Of a stretch of 64,000 nucleotides of DNA, positions 52,590 to 60,916 are shown one piece after another. This stretch comes from Actinomadura kijaniata NBRC 14229. Its GTDB lineage: Bacteria > Actinomycetota > Actinomycetes > Streptosporangiales > Streptosporangiaceae. Location of the stretch: the NCBI RefSeq assembly GCF_001552175.1, contig NZ_BCQR01000035.1:1-64000 (forward strand). The letters run 5' to 3'. The notes under the pieces are model-generated. The model did not search any database. It was not told the DNA's origin and saw only the letters and a program-made list of their open reading frames with translations. The first letter of the stretch is position 1, and every line of letters begins with the position of its first letter. The translations under genes were made by a program, and so were the position numbers.

Positions 52590-53540
52590 TCAGGCGGGAT
52601 TCGCGCGCAGCCAGTCGAGGACCTGCTCGGCGTGCTTGTCCGGCGGGAAGACCGGATAGAAGACGTGTTCGATCCGCCCGTCCTTGATCACCATCGTCAG
52701 CCGCTTGTACAGCCGCATGCCACCCGCCTCGAAGGTGGGCAGCCGCAGCGCGTCGGCCAGCCGGAACCCTGAGTCCGACAGCATCCCGAACGGCAGGTGG
52801 AGGCGTTCCACGACCTCCTCCTGGTAGTCCACGTCCTGGCTGGACAGCCCGAACACGTGCGGCGCCCCGGCGGCGGCCAGCTCCGCGTAGTGATCGCGGA
52901 AGCTGCACGACTCGGGCGTGCAGCCACGCGCCCCGGGGATGCTGTCCCAGCCCTCCGGCAGGTCGACGTCGGGCGTCCCGATCAGCGGGAAGCAGTAGAC
53001 GATCACCCGTCCGCCGCCGAGCGAGTCGAGCCGGACCGTTCCCCCGGAGGTCACGGGGAGTTCCAGAGAGGGCACCGCCAGGCCGGGCAGGTGGTCGGCG
53101 GCGCCGTCGTCCTCGGGGACGGGCAGGTTCGGCGGGAGTTCATACAGGTTGGTGCTCATGGCGTTCCTCGGGGGCTCGACGCGGCTGTTGCGGTGGGCGG
53201 CCTGACGCAGATGCCGGACGAGGAGGTCGCGCCGTTCGGTGAGCGCCTCGATCCGCGCGTCCAGTTCCGCGATGGCGTCGCGGTACCCGGCGAGCGCGGC
53301 CGGACAGTCGTCGGCGTGCTCGTGCCCGCTGGCCAGACAGTCCAGGAACGGCTTGGTGCGTTCCACGGGGATCCCGAGACCGCTCAGCGCCCGCGCCTCG
53401 TGCACGAGCCGGAGATCGTGCTCGGTGTACTCGCGGTACCCGTTGGACAGCCGGACGGGCGTGACGATCCCGACCGACTCGTAGTACCGGACGGTCTTGA
53501 CGGTCACCCCGGCGAGCCGCGCGACCTCACTGATCCTCAT
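52590..53540 (-). CDS. MerR-type regulator fused to a BCP/PrxQ-like peroxiredoxin
   Basis: 316 residues in one uninterrupted frame. Residues 1-70 are a MerR winged helix (MRISEVARLAGVTVKTVRYYESVGI), 75-118 the dimer coiled coil (AIAELDARIEALTERRDLLVRHL). Residues 128-316 are an AhpC/TSA fold with GCTPESCSFRD: peroxidatic Cys207 and resolving Cys212 in the C-x4-C spacing of PrxQ. The fusion suggests a peroxide-sensing regulator. GAGGA stands 5 bases before an internal ATG at 53159 (Met128), so a free 189-residue peroxiredoxin may also be made. Confidence 0.9.
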   Translation of the reverse strand: MRISEVARLAGVTVKTVRYYESVGIVTPVRLSNGYREYTEHDLRLVHEARALSGLGIPVERTKPFLDCLASGHEHADDCPAALAGYRDAIAELDARIEALTERRDLLVRHLRQAAHRNSRVEPPRNAMSTNLYELPPNLPVPEDDGAADHLPGLAVPSLELPVTSGGTVRLDSLGGGRVIVYCFPLIGTPDVDLPEGWDSIPGARGCTPESCSFRDHYAELAAAGAPHVFGLSSQDVDYQEEVVERLHLPFGMLSDSGFRLADALRLPTFEAGGMRLYKRLTMVIKDGRIEHVFYPVFPPDKHAEQVLDWLRANPA

Positions 53541-53621
53541 CTGGGCCAGGCCTTTCATGCCGAGGACGGTAAACCCTGCCCCCATGGTCAACCTCAACCC
53601 CGGACGCCCGGTCACCGGGGG

Positions 53622-54707
53622 TCAGGAACGGGCCCCGGGCCAGTAGTGCTCGGCGAACAGCCGGGCGACCAGCTCGCCCCGGCTGGAGGCGCCCACCTTC
53701 CGGAAGACCGTCTTCAGGTGGTCGCGGACGGTGTGCGGGGAGATGAACAGCCCGGCGGCGATCTCGCCGGTGGGCAGGCCGCGCGCGACCCGCTGGGCGA
53801 TCTCCAGTTCGCGCGGGGTCAGCTCGTACGCCTCGGCGATGATCACCGCCAGGTCGGACGCCGCCGCCGGTTCGATCACCACCGCCACCGGTCCGGGACG
53901 CCCGCCCGGGCCGGTCAGGCTCGACGCGTGGCAGACCAGCCACCGGCCCTCGGCGGTCCGGATGCGCACGCGGGCCCCGCCGTGGTCGCGGCCCCGCGCG
54001 ACGGCCCGGGCCTGGAGCGCGGTGCCGACGATCCAGATGGGCAGCCGCACGCCGAGCGCGGTGGGCACCGACGGTCCGGGAGGCAGGCTCGCCAGGTGCT
54101 CGCGGGCCTCGTCGTTGAGGGAGGTGGCCGCACCGGACGGGTCGAACAGCACCAGTCCCGGGCCGGGGACGTCCGGCGGGGTTCCCGGTTCGGCGGGGCG
54201 GGCGAAGCGCCGCAGCCGGGTGGCCATGGGGGTCGAGAGACCGGCCACGAACTCCACCTCGTCGCGGGTGAACGGGCCGCCCTCCGTGCGGAACAGGCTG
54301 ACCACGCCCCAGGAACGGTCACCCGCGCGGAACACCGCGCGCAGCTCGTCGTGAACCCCCTGCCCCTCCAGCAGCCTGCGGAAACGCGCGCTGCGGGCGG
54401 GCAGGTCCCCGGTCGCGGCGCGCAGCCCGGCCGCGGGGACGGCCGCGCGGGCGAGGTCCCGGAACGGGACGACGTTCTCTTCGAGGAGTTCGCTCTCCCA
54501 GTAGTCCGCGCAGCGTTCGCGCTCGCCCAGGCCCTCGACCAGCATCGGGGCCGTGACGAGGCCGGTCTCGGGGTCGGCGGCCGCCCACACCGCCGCGTCG
54601 AACGGCACCGTCCGCCGCAGCCGCGCCGAGACCCGGCCGAACAGGTCCCCGGCGTCGGCCGCCCGGTCGACGCCGGTCAGCGCCTCGCCGCGCCGTCGTC
54701 CCCCCAT
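53622..54707 (-). CDS. LuxR-family transcriptional regulator
   Basis: 361 residues. The N-terminal two thirds is a GAF/PAS-like sensor region (RTVPFDAAVWAAADPETGLVTAPMLVEG; VLFDPSGAATSLNDEAREHL). The C-terminal LuxR helix-turn-helix at about 295-355 is clear: YELTPRELEIAQRVARGLPTGEIAAGLFISPHTVRDHLKTVFRKVGASSRGELVARL. ATG 54707 with GGAGGGGAGCCC. Divergent from the FAD protein at 54847; two G/C inverted repeats lie between them. Confidence 0.9.
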   Translation of the reverse strand: MGGRRRGEALTGVDRAADAGDLFGRVSARLRRTVPFDAAVWAAADPETGLVTAPMLVEGLGERERCADYWESELLEENVVPFRDLARAAVPAAGLRAATGDLPARSARFRRLLEGQGVHDELRAVFRAGDRSWGVVSLFRTEGGPFTRDEVEFVAGLSTPMATRLRRFARPAEPGTPPDVPGPGLVLFDPSGAATSLNDEAREHLASLPPGPSVPTALGVRLPIWIVGTALQARAVARGRDHGGARVRIRTAEGRWLVCHASSLTGPGGRPGPVAVVIEPAAASDLAVIIAEAYELTPRELEIAQRVARGLPTGEIAAGLFISPHTVRDHLKTVFRKVGASSRGELVARLFAEHYWPGARS

Positions 54708-54760
54708 GGGCTCCCCTCCGTGGTCCGCGCTCCAGCCTGCGCGGTCTTCGTGCCTGTGCC

Positions 54761-54803
54761 AACCCCCCGGATGAGGGGGTTGTTCCGGGGGGATCGCCCC
54801 CGG
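54761..54803. promoter_or_regulatory. Two inverted repeats between LuxR regulator and FAD protein
   Basis: AACCCCC-N7-GGGGGTT at 54761-54781 and CCGGGGG-N5-CCCCCGG at 54785-54803, nearly adjacent in the 139-bp divergent gap. Candidate operator pair for the LuxR protein, or stems in a leader. Confidence 0.5.
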
Positions 54804-54846
54804 GGAGGGGATGGGGGCCGGGCGCGCCGGTGCCGAGGCTGGGGGC

Positions 54847-56268
54847 ATGGATATCGCGATCATCGGCGGCGGCGCGGCCGCCGTCGGACTGCTGGACACG
54901 CTGGCGACCACCGGCCGGGCGCACGGGTCGGTCACGGTGTTCGAGCCCTCCCCCGGCCTGTGGCGGGGCCGCCCGTACGGCCCGGACCTGGACTCGGTGC
55001 TGGTCAACGCCCCGCCCGCCATCATGTCGATCCGGCACGGCGACGCCGGCCACTACGCCGCCTGGCTCGGGGCCCGGGGCGACGCCCACCTGGACGAACG
55101 GCTCGGGCAGCCGCTGGTGCCCCGTGCCGTCTACGGCGAGTACCTGGAGCACACCGCCGAGAAGGCGGCGGCGGAGCTGCGCGAGCGCGGGTGGCGGGTG
55201 GAGGTCGTCGCCGCGCCGGTGGTCGGCGTGGCGCGGTCCGGCGGACGCCTGGTCCTGCGCACGGGCGGCGGGGACGAGCACGCCGCCGACCAGGTGGCGC
55301 TGTGCGTGGGCGGCGGCCACCCGCACGACCACTACGGGCTGGAGGGCGCGCCGGGGTTCGTGGGCGACCCCTACCCGCTGGCGCGGACGCTGGAGGGCGT
55401 GCCGCCGGAGAGCGACGTGGTCGTGATCGGCACCGGCCTGACGGCCGTCGACGTGGTCGTGTCGCTCGCCGCCCGGGGGCACACCGGGCGGATCGGCATG
55501 GTGTCGCGGACCGGCATGCTCCCCCACGTCTGGCAGCGGCCGGAGTTCCACCAGCCGCGGCACGTCACCGCCGAACGGGTGCGGGCCCTGCCGGACCTCC
55601 AGGGCGAGGTCACCCTGGCCGGGCTGGCCGGGCTGCTGCGCGCCGAGCTGGCGGACGCCGGGGAGGACCTCGACGCCCTGCTCGCCGACCTGCGGGCGGC
55701 GCGGACCGAGGATCCCGTCCGGCGGCTGCGCCGCCAGATCGCCGAGATCGACGCGCCGGGGATCGGCCGCCGCGTCCTCCAGCAGACGTCCCACACCGTG
55801 GGGCCGTTCGCCTGGCGGCTGCTCGCCGACCGTGACCGGGACCGGCTGCGCGCGGAGTTCCGCACCGCCACCAGCCTCGCGTCGCCGATGGTGCCGGTGA
55901 ACGCCGTGCGGCTGCTGGAGCTGTTCGACTCCGGCCGGCTCCGCGTCGTGCGGGGCGTGACCGGGATCGAGCGCGGGGCCGGGGGGTTCCGTGTCGACGC
56001 GGACGGGGCGCAGACCGCCGACCTGGTCATCAACGCCGTCAACCCGCCGCCGCACGCCGTCCCGCGGGCGGCGGCCTCCCTGGTCGCCTCCCTGGCGGCC
56101 GAGGGCCTGGCGGCGTTCCACCCCGCCGGCGGGGTGGTCCCGGCCGATCCGCGCCTGCACGTCGTGGGCGACCTGGCCGGGGACGGCCCGTTCATCACCT
56201 CCGGCATCCCGGGCGTGGCCGCCCAGGGGGCGATGGCCTCCCGGGCGATCCTCGCGCCGGTCAGGTGA
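54847..56268 (+). CDS. FAD/NAD(P)-binding protein
   Basis: 473 residues. MDIAIIGGGAAAVGLLDTLATTG is the FAD Rossmann start; VVVIGTGLTAVDVVVSLAARGHTGRI is a second dinucleotide site near the middle; the end DLAGDGPFITSGIPGVAAQG closes the FAD site. It fits the FAD-NAD(P)-binding family (PF13454, HpyO-like) with hydroxylase or amine-oxidising relatives. Divergent from LuxR; it overlaps the convergent ferredoxin reductase by 8 bp and has no regulon box. Confidence 0.83.
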   Translation: MDIAIIGGGAAAVGLLDTLATTGRAHGSVTVFEPSPGLWRGRPYGPDLDSVLVNAPPAIMSIRHGDAGHYAAWLGARGDAHLDERLGQPLVPRAVYGEYLEHTAEKAAAELRERGWRVEVVAAPVVGVARSGGRLVLRTGGGDEHAADQVALCVGGGHPHDHYGLEGAPGFVGDPYPLARTLEGVPPESDVVVIGTGLTAVDVVVSLAARGHTGRIGMVSRTGMLPHVWQRPEFHQPRHVTAERVRALPDLQGEVTLAGLAGLLRAELADAGEDLDALLADLRAARTEDPVRRLRRQIAEIDAPGIGRRVLQQTSHTVGPFAWRLLADRDRDRLRAEFRTATSLASPMVPVNAVRLLELFDSGRLRVVRGVTGIERGAGGFRVDADGAQTADLVINAVNPPPHAVPRAAASLVASLAAEGLAAFHPAGGVVPADPRLHVVGDLAGDGPFITSGIPGVAAQGAMASRAILAPVR

Positions 56269-57418
56269 GGGCCGGGACGTCGTCCAGCAGCCGCCCGCGG
56301 TAGTGCGCCATCCGCCTCGCCATGCCCAGCATCACCACGCCCACCAGGCGGCCGTCGCGGTGGTGGCCGACCACCGCCTCGGTTTCCAGGTCGCCTTCCA
56401 GGACCCGGACGTCCTCGCCCAGGGCCGGGGCGCCGAAGGACTGGAGGCGCAGGTCGTACTGGTCGCTCCAGAAGGAGGGCAGGGGCAGGAACGGGCCGCC
56501 GTCCTCGCCCAGGAGGGTCCGGGCCGCCCTCTTCGCCGTGTCGGTGGGGATGCTCCAGTGCTCCACGCGGCGGGGAACGTCGTCGTAGCGCGGGTTCGGG
56601 AAGCGGGCGACGTCCCCGACCGCCACCACGTTCGGGCGGCCCTCGACGCGCAGGGTCCCGTCGCACAGGACGCCGTCGGACAGGTCCAGGCCGTTGCCCT
56701 CCAGCCACTCGGTGCGGGGCGTCGAGCCGACCGCCTCGACGACGACGTCGGCGGCGAGGTCCGCGCCGGAGGACAGCGTCACGCCGGTATCGGTGAACGC
56801 CCTGACGGTCGCGCCCAGGTGGAACGTCACCCCGCGGGCCTCGTGGCGGGCGCGCAGGGCCGCTCCCAGCTCGGGGCCGAGAGGGCGCAGCATCGGTTCG
56901 GTCTCCGGCGCGACGACCGTCACCTCCGCGCCGAGCGTGCGGGCCGTCGCGGCGACCTCGCAGCCGACGAAGCCCGCGCCGACCACCACGACGCGGGCCC
57001 CGGGCGTCAGGCACGGGCGGAGGCGGGCCGCGTCGTCCAGCGTGCGGACCACGTGGCGCCGGTCCTCCCCGCCCGGCAGTGGCAGGCGGCGGGGGCGCAG
57101 GCCCGTGGCCACCACCAGGCCGTCGCAGGCGAGGGTCGATCCGTCCGCCAGCGTCAGTTCCCCGGCGTCCAGGTCCGCCGCCGCCACCGGCGTGCCCAGC
57201 CGCCAGGTCACGTCCGCGACGCTGTCACGCAGGCGGAACGCCACGGCGGCGTGCGTCACCTCGGCCGCCAGGACCTCCTTGGACAGCGGCGGGCGGTTGT
57301 AGGGCATGTGGGGTTCGTCGCCGATCGCGATGAGCTCGCCCTCGTAGCCCGCCGCCCGGAGCTGCTCGGCGGCGCGCAGGCCGCCCATCGAGGCGCCGAC
57401 GATGACGACGCGGTCCAT
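56261..57418 (-). CDS. FAD-dependent ferredoxin reductase
   Basis: 385 residues. VVIVGASMGGLRAAEQLRAAGYEGEL (FAD), PYNRPPLSKEVLA (FAD-linked reductase signature), VVVVGAGFVGCEVAATARTLG (NADH) and NVVAVGDVARFPNP (FAD) show the CamA/BphA4-type layout. It passes electrons from NAD(P)H to a ferredoxin. ATG 57418; a GTG at 57430 gives a GTGA overlap with the ferredoxin stop. Last gene of the hpaE-hpaD-hpaG-ferredoxin operon; together with the ferredoxin it is the obvious redox chain for the P450 at 41772. Confidence 0.9.
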   Translation of the reverse strand: MDRVVIVGASMGGLRAAEQLRAAGYEGELIAIGDEPHMPYNRPPLSKEVLAAEVTHAAVAFRLRDSVADVTWRLGTPVAAADLDAGELTLADGSTLACDGLVVATGLRPRRLPLPGGEDRRHVVRTLDDAARLRPCLTPGARVVVVGAGFVGCEVAATARTLGAEVTVVAPETEPMLRPLGPELGAALRARHEARGVTFHLGATVRAFTDTGVTLSSGADLAADVVVEAVGSTPRTEWLEGNGLDLSDGVLCDGTLRVEGRPNVVAVGDVARFPNPRYDDVPRRVEHWSIPTDTAKRAARTLLGEDGGPFLPLPSFWSDQYDLRLQSFGAPALGEDVRVLEGDLETEAVVGHHRDGRLVGVVMLGMARRMAHYRGRLLDDVPALT

Positions 57419-57426
57419 GCGGCCGT

Positions 57427-57612
57427 TCACCCGACCGTGATGGCCTGGAGGGGGCAGACGTCCGCCGCCTCCTCGACCGCGTCGCGCAGGGACTCGTCGG
57501 GGTCCGCCTCGTAGACCAGGTGGCCCGCGTCGTCCAGCCGGAACACCTCGGGGGCCGAGAACACGCACTGGCCGTGGTCCTGGCACCTGTCCATGTCCAC
57601 GATGACCTTCAT
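57427..57612 (-). CDS. [3Fe-4S]-type ferredoxin
   Basis: 61 residues from ATG 57612 (GGAGGTGGTG before it). Cluster residues: Cys9-x2-His12-x2-Cys15 and a CP motif near the end (DVCPLQAI). His in place of the second Cys is the hallmark of P450-associated 3Fe-4S/4Fe-4S ferredoxins. The start overlaps the stop of the hydrolase gene by one base. Supplies electrons to a P450; none is adjacent, but one at 41772 shares the regulon box. Confidence 0.93.
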   Translation of the reverse strand: MKVIVDMDRCQDHGQCVFSAPEVFRLDDAGHLVYEADPDESLRDAVEEAADVCPLQAITVG

Positions 57613-58460
57613 CACCACCTCCTCGGGGCGCGGACGCCGCGGAACTCCCAGTCACCGCCGAACGCGGTGGAGACGACCTCTTCGGACTCGGTGGGCTGCG
57701 CGCCGCAGTCCTCGCGGACGGGCGCGGGCCCGGCGACGATGTGGTTGCGGAGGCGGCCCAGTCCCTCGGCCTCCACCTCGACCACGTCGCCGGGCTGGAC
57801 GGGACGGGAGTTGGCCGGGGTGCCGGACAGCAGGACGTCGCCGGGATACAGGGTGATGGTGCGGGCGATGTCGGCGACGAGGTAGTGCATGTCCCACTCC
57901 ATCTCGTCGGTGGAGCCGTCCTGCGCGAGCTCGCCGTTGACGTAGGTGCGCAGGTACTTGCCGCGGAAGTCCCAGTCGGTGACCAGGCCCGGCCCCAGCG
58001 GGCAGAGGGTGTCGGAGCCCTTCACGCGCAGCATCGAGCCCGCGTCGGTGTCGCGGAAGTCGTGCAGGCCGTAGTCGTTGGCGAGGGTGTAGCCCGCGAT
58101 GTGGCCGACGGCCTCCTCCGGGGAGATGTTGCGGGCCGTCCGGCCGATGACGATCGCGATCTCGCCCTCGTAGTTGAGGTACTTGCAGCGCTCGGGGCGG
58201 ACGACCGCGCCGCCGTGGGCGTTCAGGGCCGAGGTCGGCTTGTGGAAGTAGGTCGGCGCGGGCGGCAGTCTCGTCTGGAACTCCGCCACGCGGCTGCGGT
58301 GGTTGAGGTGCACCGCGATGATCTTGGTGGGGACGGTCGGGGGCAGGTGCACGGCCTCCGCGGCCCGCACCCGGCGGCCGTCGGCGGAGACCAGGTCGTC
58401 GCCCTCGCGGACCACCTGGGTGGCGGCGCCGTCGAGGAGGACGCGGCGGTATTCGGGCAT
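57612..58460 (-). CDS. hpaG: Fumarylacetoacetase-family hydrolase/decarboxylase (HpaG-like)
   Basis: 282 residues. PTKIIAVHLNHRSRVAEFQ, YFHKPTSALN, LNYEGEIAIVIGRTARN (metal Glu pair), ANDYGLHDFR and GDVLLSGTPAN are FAH-family motifs closest to 2-hydroxyhepta-2,4-diene-1,7-dioate isomerase/5-oxopent-3-ene-1,2,5-tricarboxylate decarboxylase. It would act after ring opening and aldehyde oxidation in homoprotocatechuate-like meta cleavage. Start and upstream stop overlap as TGATG; an in-frame ATG at 58472 is possible. Confidence 0.85.
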   Translation of the reverse strand: MPEYRRVLLDGAATQVVREGDDLVSADGRRVRAAEAVHLPPTVPTKIIAVHLNHRSRVAEFQTRLPPAPTYFHKPTSALNAHGGAVVRPERCKYLNYEGEIAIVIGRTARNISPEEAVGHIAGYTLANDYGLHDFRDTDAGSMLRVKGSDTLCPLGPGLVTDWDFRGKYLRTYVNGELAQDGSTDEMEWDMHYLVADIARTITLYPGDVLLSGTPANSRPVQPGDVVEVEAEGLGRLRNHIVAGPAPVREDCGAQPTESEEVVSTAFGGDWEFRGVRAPRRW

Positions 58461-59362
58461 CAGGCGGTCCATCCGTTGCCGGGCCGGTCGAACCAGAGGT
58501 GCACCTGGCCCGTTCCGACGGAGTTCTCGTACTCGCTGTAGGGGCGGCCGGGGGCGGTGCAGGCCTTCTCCCCCAGCGCGCCGACCATCATCAGGTAGTG
58601 GCCGAAGCGCGCCTCGGGCCTGTGGGCGAGGAACTCCGGCATCGTGTCCAGGACGCGGGCGTGGTCGCCGTTCCGCAGCCAGCCGATGCGCTCCTCGTCG
58701 GCCGCGCGCGCCTCGGCGGTGAAGATGTGCGAGGGGTCGGCGGCCTCGTGGTCGCGGATCCGGCGCAGCGGCCAGAACGTGTGCGACATCGCGCCCGAGG
58801 CGACCAGCAGCACGCGCCGGTCGGTCGCCTCGATCGCGGCCCCGAGCGCGCGGCCCAGGCGCAGGAAGTCCTCGGTGTCGGCGGTCTGGCACACGCCGAT
58901 CGAGACCCAGCGTTTACCGGGCAGGTCCAGGTACGGGTCGTCGCGCACGCCCAGGTACGTCCACAGGTTCACGGTGGCGTAGTGGATCGGCAGGTACGGG
59001 TCGTCGACCGGGGTGATCCACGTTCCGTGGGCGTCGGCCCGCGCGGCGACGGCGCGGGCCAGTTCCGGGTCGCCGGGGAAGTCGTAGGGCATCCGGCACA
59101 TGCCGCGCGGCAGCTCGTCGGAGGTGTACAGGCCCGCGCGGCGGTCGTGGGCGGTCACGACGAACTCGACCGTGGTCGCCCAGTGCGAGTCCAGCACCAC
59201 GACCGTGTCGTAGTCGTCGCGGTCGAAGACCTCGGCGCGGAGCCTGCGCAGGCCCGCGACGAGGGTGGAGTCCTCGCCGCCGTTGAGCTCGCGCCGGGTC
59301 ACCTCGGGCAGGACGATGGTGGGGACGTGGGCCAGCAGGCCCGCGCCGACTACTTCTCCCAT
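58460..59362 (-). CDS. hpaD: Class III extradiol dioxygenase (HpaD-like)
   Basis: 300 residues. AGLLAHVPTIVLPE begins with the Fe-binding His; VVVLDSHWATTVEFVV holds the second region, YTSDELPRGM, LLVASGAMSHTFW and SVGTGQVHLWF match 3,4-dihydroxyphenylacetate 2,3-dioxygenase. It opens a catechol ring next to one hydroxyl with O2 and Fe(II). Overlaps hpaE by 13 bp. The real catechol could be homoprotocatechuate or a close analogue. Confidence 0.88.
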   Translation of the reverse strand: MGEVVGAGLLAHVPTIVLPEVTRRELNGGEDSTLVAGLRRLRAEVFDRDDYDTVVVLDSHWATTVEFVVTAHDRRAGLYTSDELPRGMCRMPYDFPGDPELARAVAARADAHGTWITPVDDPYLPIHYATVNLWTYLGVRDDPYLDLPGKRWVSIGVCQTADTEDFLRLGRALGAAIEATDRRVLLVASGAMSHTFWPLRRIRDHEAADPSHIFTAEARAADEERIGWLRNGDHARVLDTMPEFLAHRPEARFGHYLMMVGALGEKACTAPGRPYSEYENSVGTGQVHLWFDRPGNGWTA

Positions 59363-60798
59363 GGGGCGGTCACCGTGTTCTTCAGGTCGCAGTAGAAGTC
59401 GAAGCTCCAGTCGCCGCCCTCCCGGCCGACCCCGGACCGGCGGGAGCCGCCGAACGGGGCCCGCAGGTCGCGGACGAAGAAGCAGTTCACCCAGACGGTC
59501 CCCGCGACCAGGCGCGCCGAGACGCGGGCGGCGCGTCCGGGGTCGCCGGTGGCCAGGGTGGCGGCCAGGCCGAACCGGGTGTCGTTGGCCATCGCGACGG
59601 CCTGGTCCTCGGTGTCGAACGTCTGGAGCGTCAGCACCGGGCCGAAGACCTCCTCGGTGAGGATCTCCGCGCCGGGGGCGGCGCCGGTGAGGAGGGTCGG
59701 GCGGTAGTACAGGCCGCCGAGGTCGTCGTTGGGGCCGCCGCCGAGGAGCGCGCGGGCCCCGCCGTCCCGGGCGCGGCGGACGAAGCCGTCCACGCGTTCC
59801 AGGTGGCGGCGGTGGATCTGCGGGCCGATGTCGGTGGCCTCGTCGCGCGGGTCGCCCTGGCGGAGCCGCGCGGCCTTCGCCAGGAACCGCTCGGTGAACG
59901 CGTCGGCGACCGAGGACTCCACCAGCAGGCGGGTCGCGGCCAGGCAGACCTGGCCCGCGTTGTCGTACTGCTCGACGGCCAGGTCGGCGGCCAGGTCCAG
60001 GTCGGCGTCGGCGAAGACCAGCAGCGGGGACTTGCCGCCCAGCTCCAGCGACAGCGGGGTCAGGTTCGGGGCGGCGCTCGCGGCGATCGCGCGGGCGGTG
60101 GGGACCGAGCCGGTGAAGCTGATCCGCCGCACGTCCGGGTGGGCGGTGAGCGGGCCGCCGACCTCCGCGCCGTAGCCCTGCACGACGTTGAGCACGCCGT
60201 CGGGCAGGCCCGCCTCGGCGGCGATGTCGGCCAGCAGCGACGCGGTCAGCGGGGTCCACTCGGCGGGTTTGAGGACGACGGTGTTCCCGGCGGCGAGCGC
60301 GGGGGCGACCTTCCAGGTGGCCAGCATCAGCGGCGCGTTCCACGGGGTGATCAGCGCGCAGACCCCGGCCGGGTCCCAGGAGACGTGGTTGGTGTGGCCG
60401 CGCGTGTCGAGGTCGTCGTGGCCGAGGTCCAGCAGCCGGTCGGCGAAGAAGCGGAAGTTGTGGGCGACGCGGGGCATCACGCCGCGCCGGTGGGAGCGGA
60501 TCAGCGCGCCGTTGTCGTGCGTCTCGACCCGCGCCAGCTCCTCCAGCCGCTTGTCCACGCCGTCGGCGACGGCGTGCAGCAGCCGGGCGCGCTCCTCCCG
60601 GGTGGTCCGGGACCAGGCCGGGAACGCCTTCGCGGCGGCGGCGACGGCGGCCTCGGCCTCCCGGGCCCCGCCGCGCGCGATCTCGGCGAGGGGCCGTTCG
60701 TCGATCGGCGAGACGTCGGTGAACGTCTCCCCCGAGCCGACGCGTTCGCCACCGATCCAGTGCCCGGTGTCGACGGTCACGCCCGCGATGGTCGCCAT
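59350..60798 (-). CDS. hpaE: Aldehyde dehydrogenase (HpaE-like)
   Basis: 482 residues. ALDH motifs ITPWNAPLMLATWK, LELGGKSPLLVFADADLD, Cys285 in GQVCLAATRLLV, EEVFGPVLTLQTF. The ending NCFFVRDLRAPFGGSRRSGVGREGGDWSFDFYCDLKNT is the pattern of 5-carboxymethyl-2-hydroxymuconate-semialdehyde dehydrogenase. It leads the leftward operon hpaE-hpaD-hpaG-ferredoxin-ferredoxin reductase, with a regulon box 20 bp upstream of its start. The rest of the HPC pathway (hpaF, hpaH, hpaI) is not in the window. Confidence 0.86.
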   Translation of the reverse strand: MATIAGVTVDTGHWIGGERVGSGETFTDVSPIDERPLAEIARGGAREAEAAVAAAAKAFPAWSRTTREERARLLHAVADGVDKRLEELARVETHDNGALIRSHRRGVMPRVAHNFRFFADRLLDLGHDDLDTRGHTNHVSWDPAGVCALITPWNAPLMLATWKVAPALAAGNTVVLKPAEWTPLTASLLADIAAEAGLPDGVLNVVQGYGAEVGGPLTAHPDVRRISFTGSVPTARAIAASAAPNLTPLSLELGGKSPLLVFADADLDLAADLAVEQYDNAGQVCLAATRLLVESSVADAFTERFLAKAARLRQGDPRDEATDIGPQIHRRHLERVDGFVRRARDGGARALLGGGPNDDLGGLYYRPTLLTGAAPGAEILTEEVFGPVLTLQTFDTEDQAVAMANDTRFGLAATLATGDPGRAARVSARLVAGTVWVNCFFVRDLRAPFGGSRRSGVGREGGDWSFDFYCDLKNTVTAPWEK

Positions 60799-60818
60799 CG
60801 TGGTGCACCTCCAGGTTG

Positions 60819-60889
60819 TTTGACCCCAAACAATCTAGGAAGCCGGGGTGGTGCCGGTCAACCCGTCTCCCATAATGTTTGGCTTCAAA
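60819..60889. promoter_or_regulatory. Twin regulon boxes between hpaE and puuC operons
   Basis: TTTG-ACCC-CAAA at 60819-60830, widened to the perfect TTGTTTG-N4-CAAACAA (60816-60833), the most symmetric copy in the window, and TTTG-GCTT-CAAA at 60878-60889. Centres 59 bp apart, one near each divergent start (60798 and 60917). Confidence 0.75.
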
Positions 60890-60916
60890 CGAAAACACCA
60901 GCGCGAGGGAGGGGCC

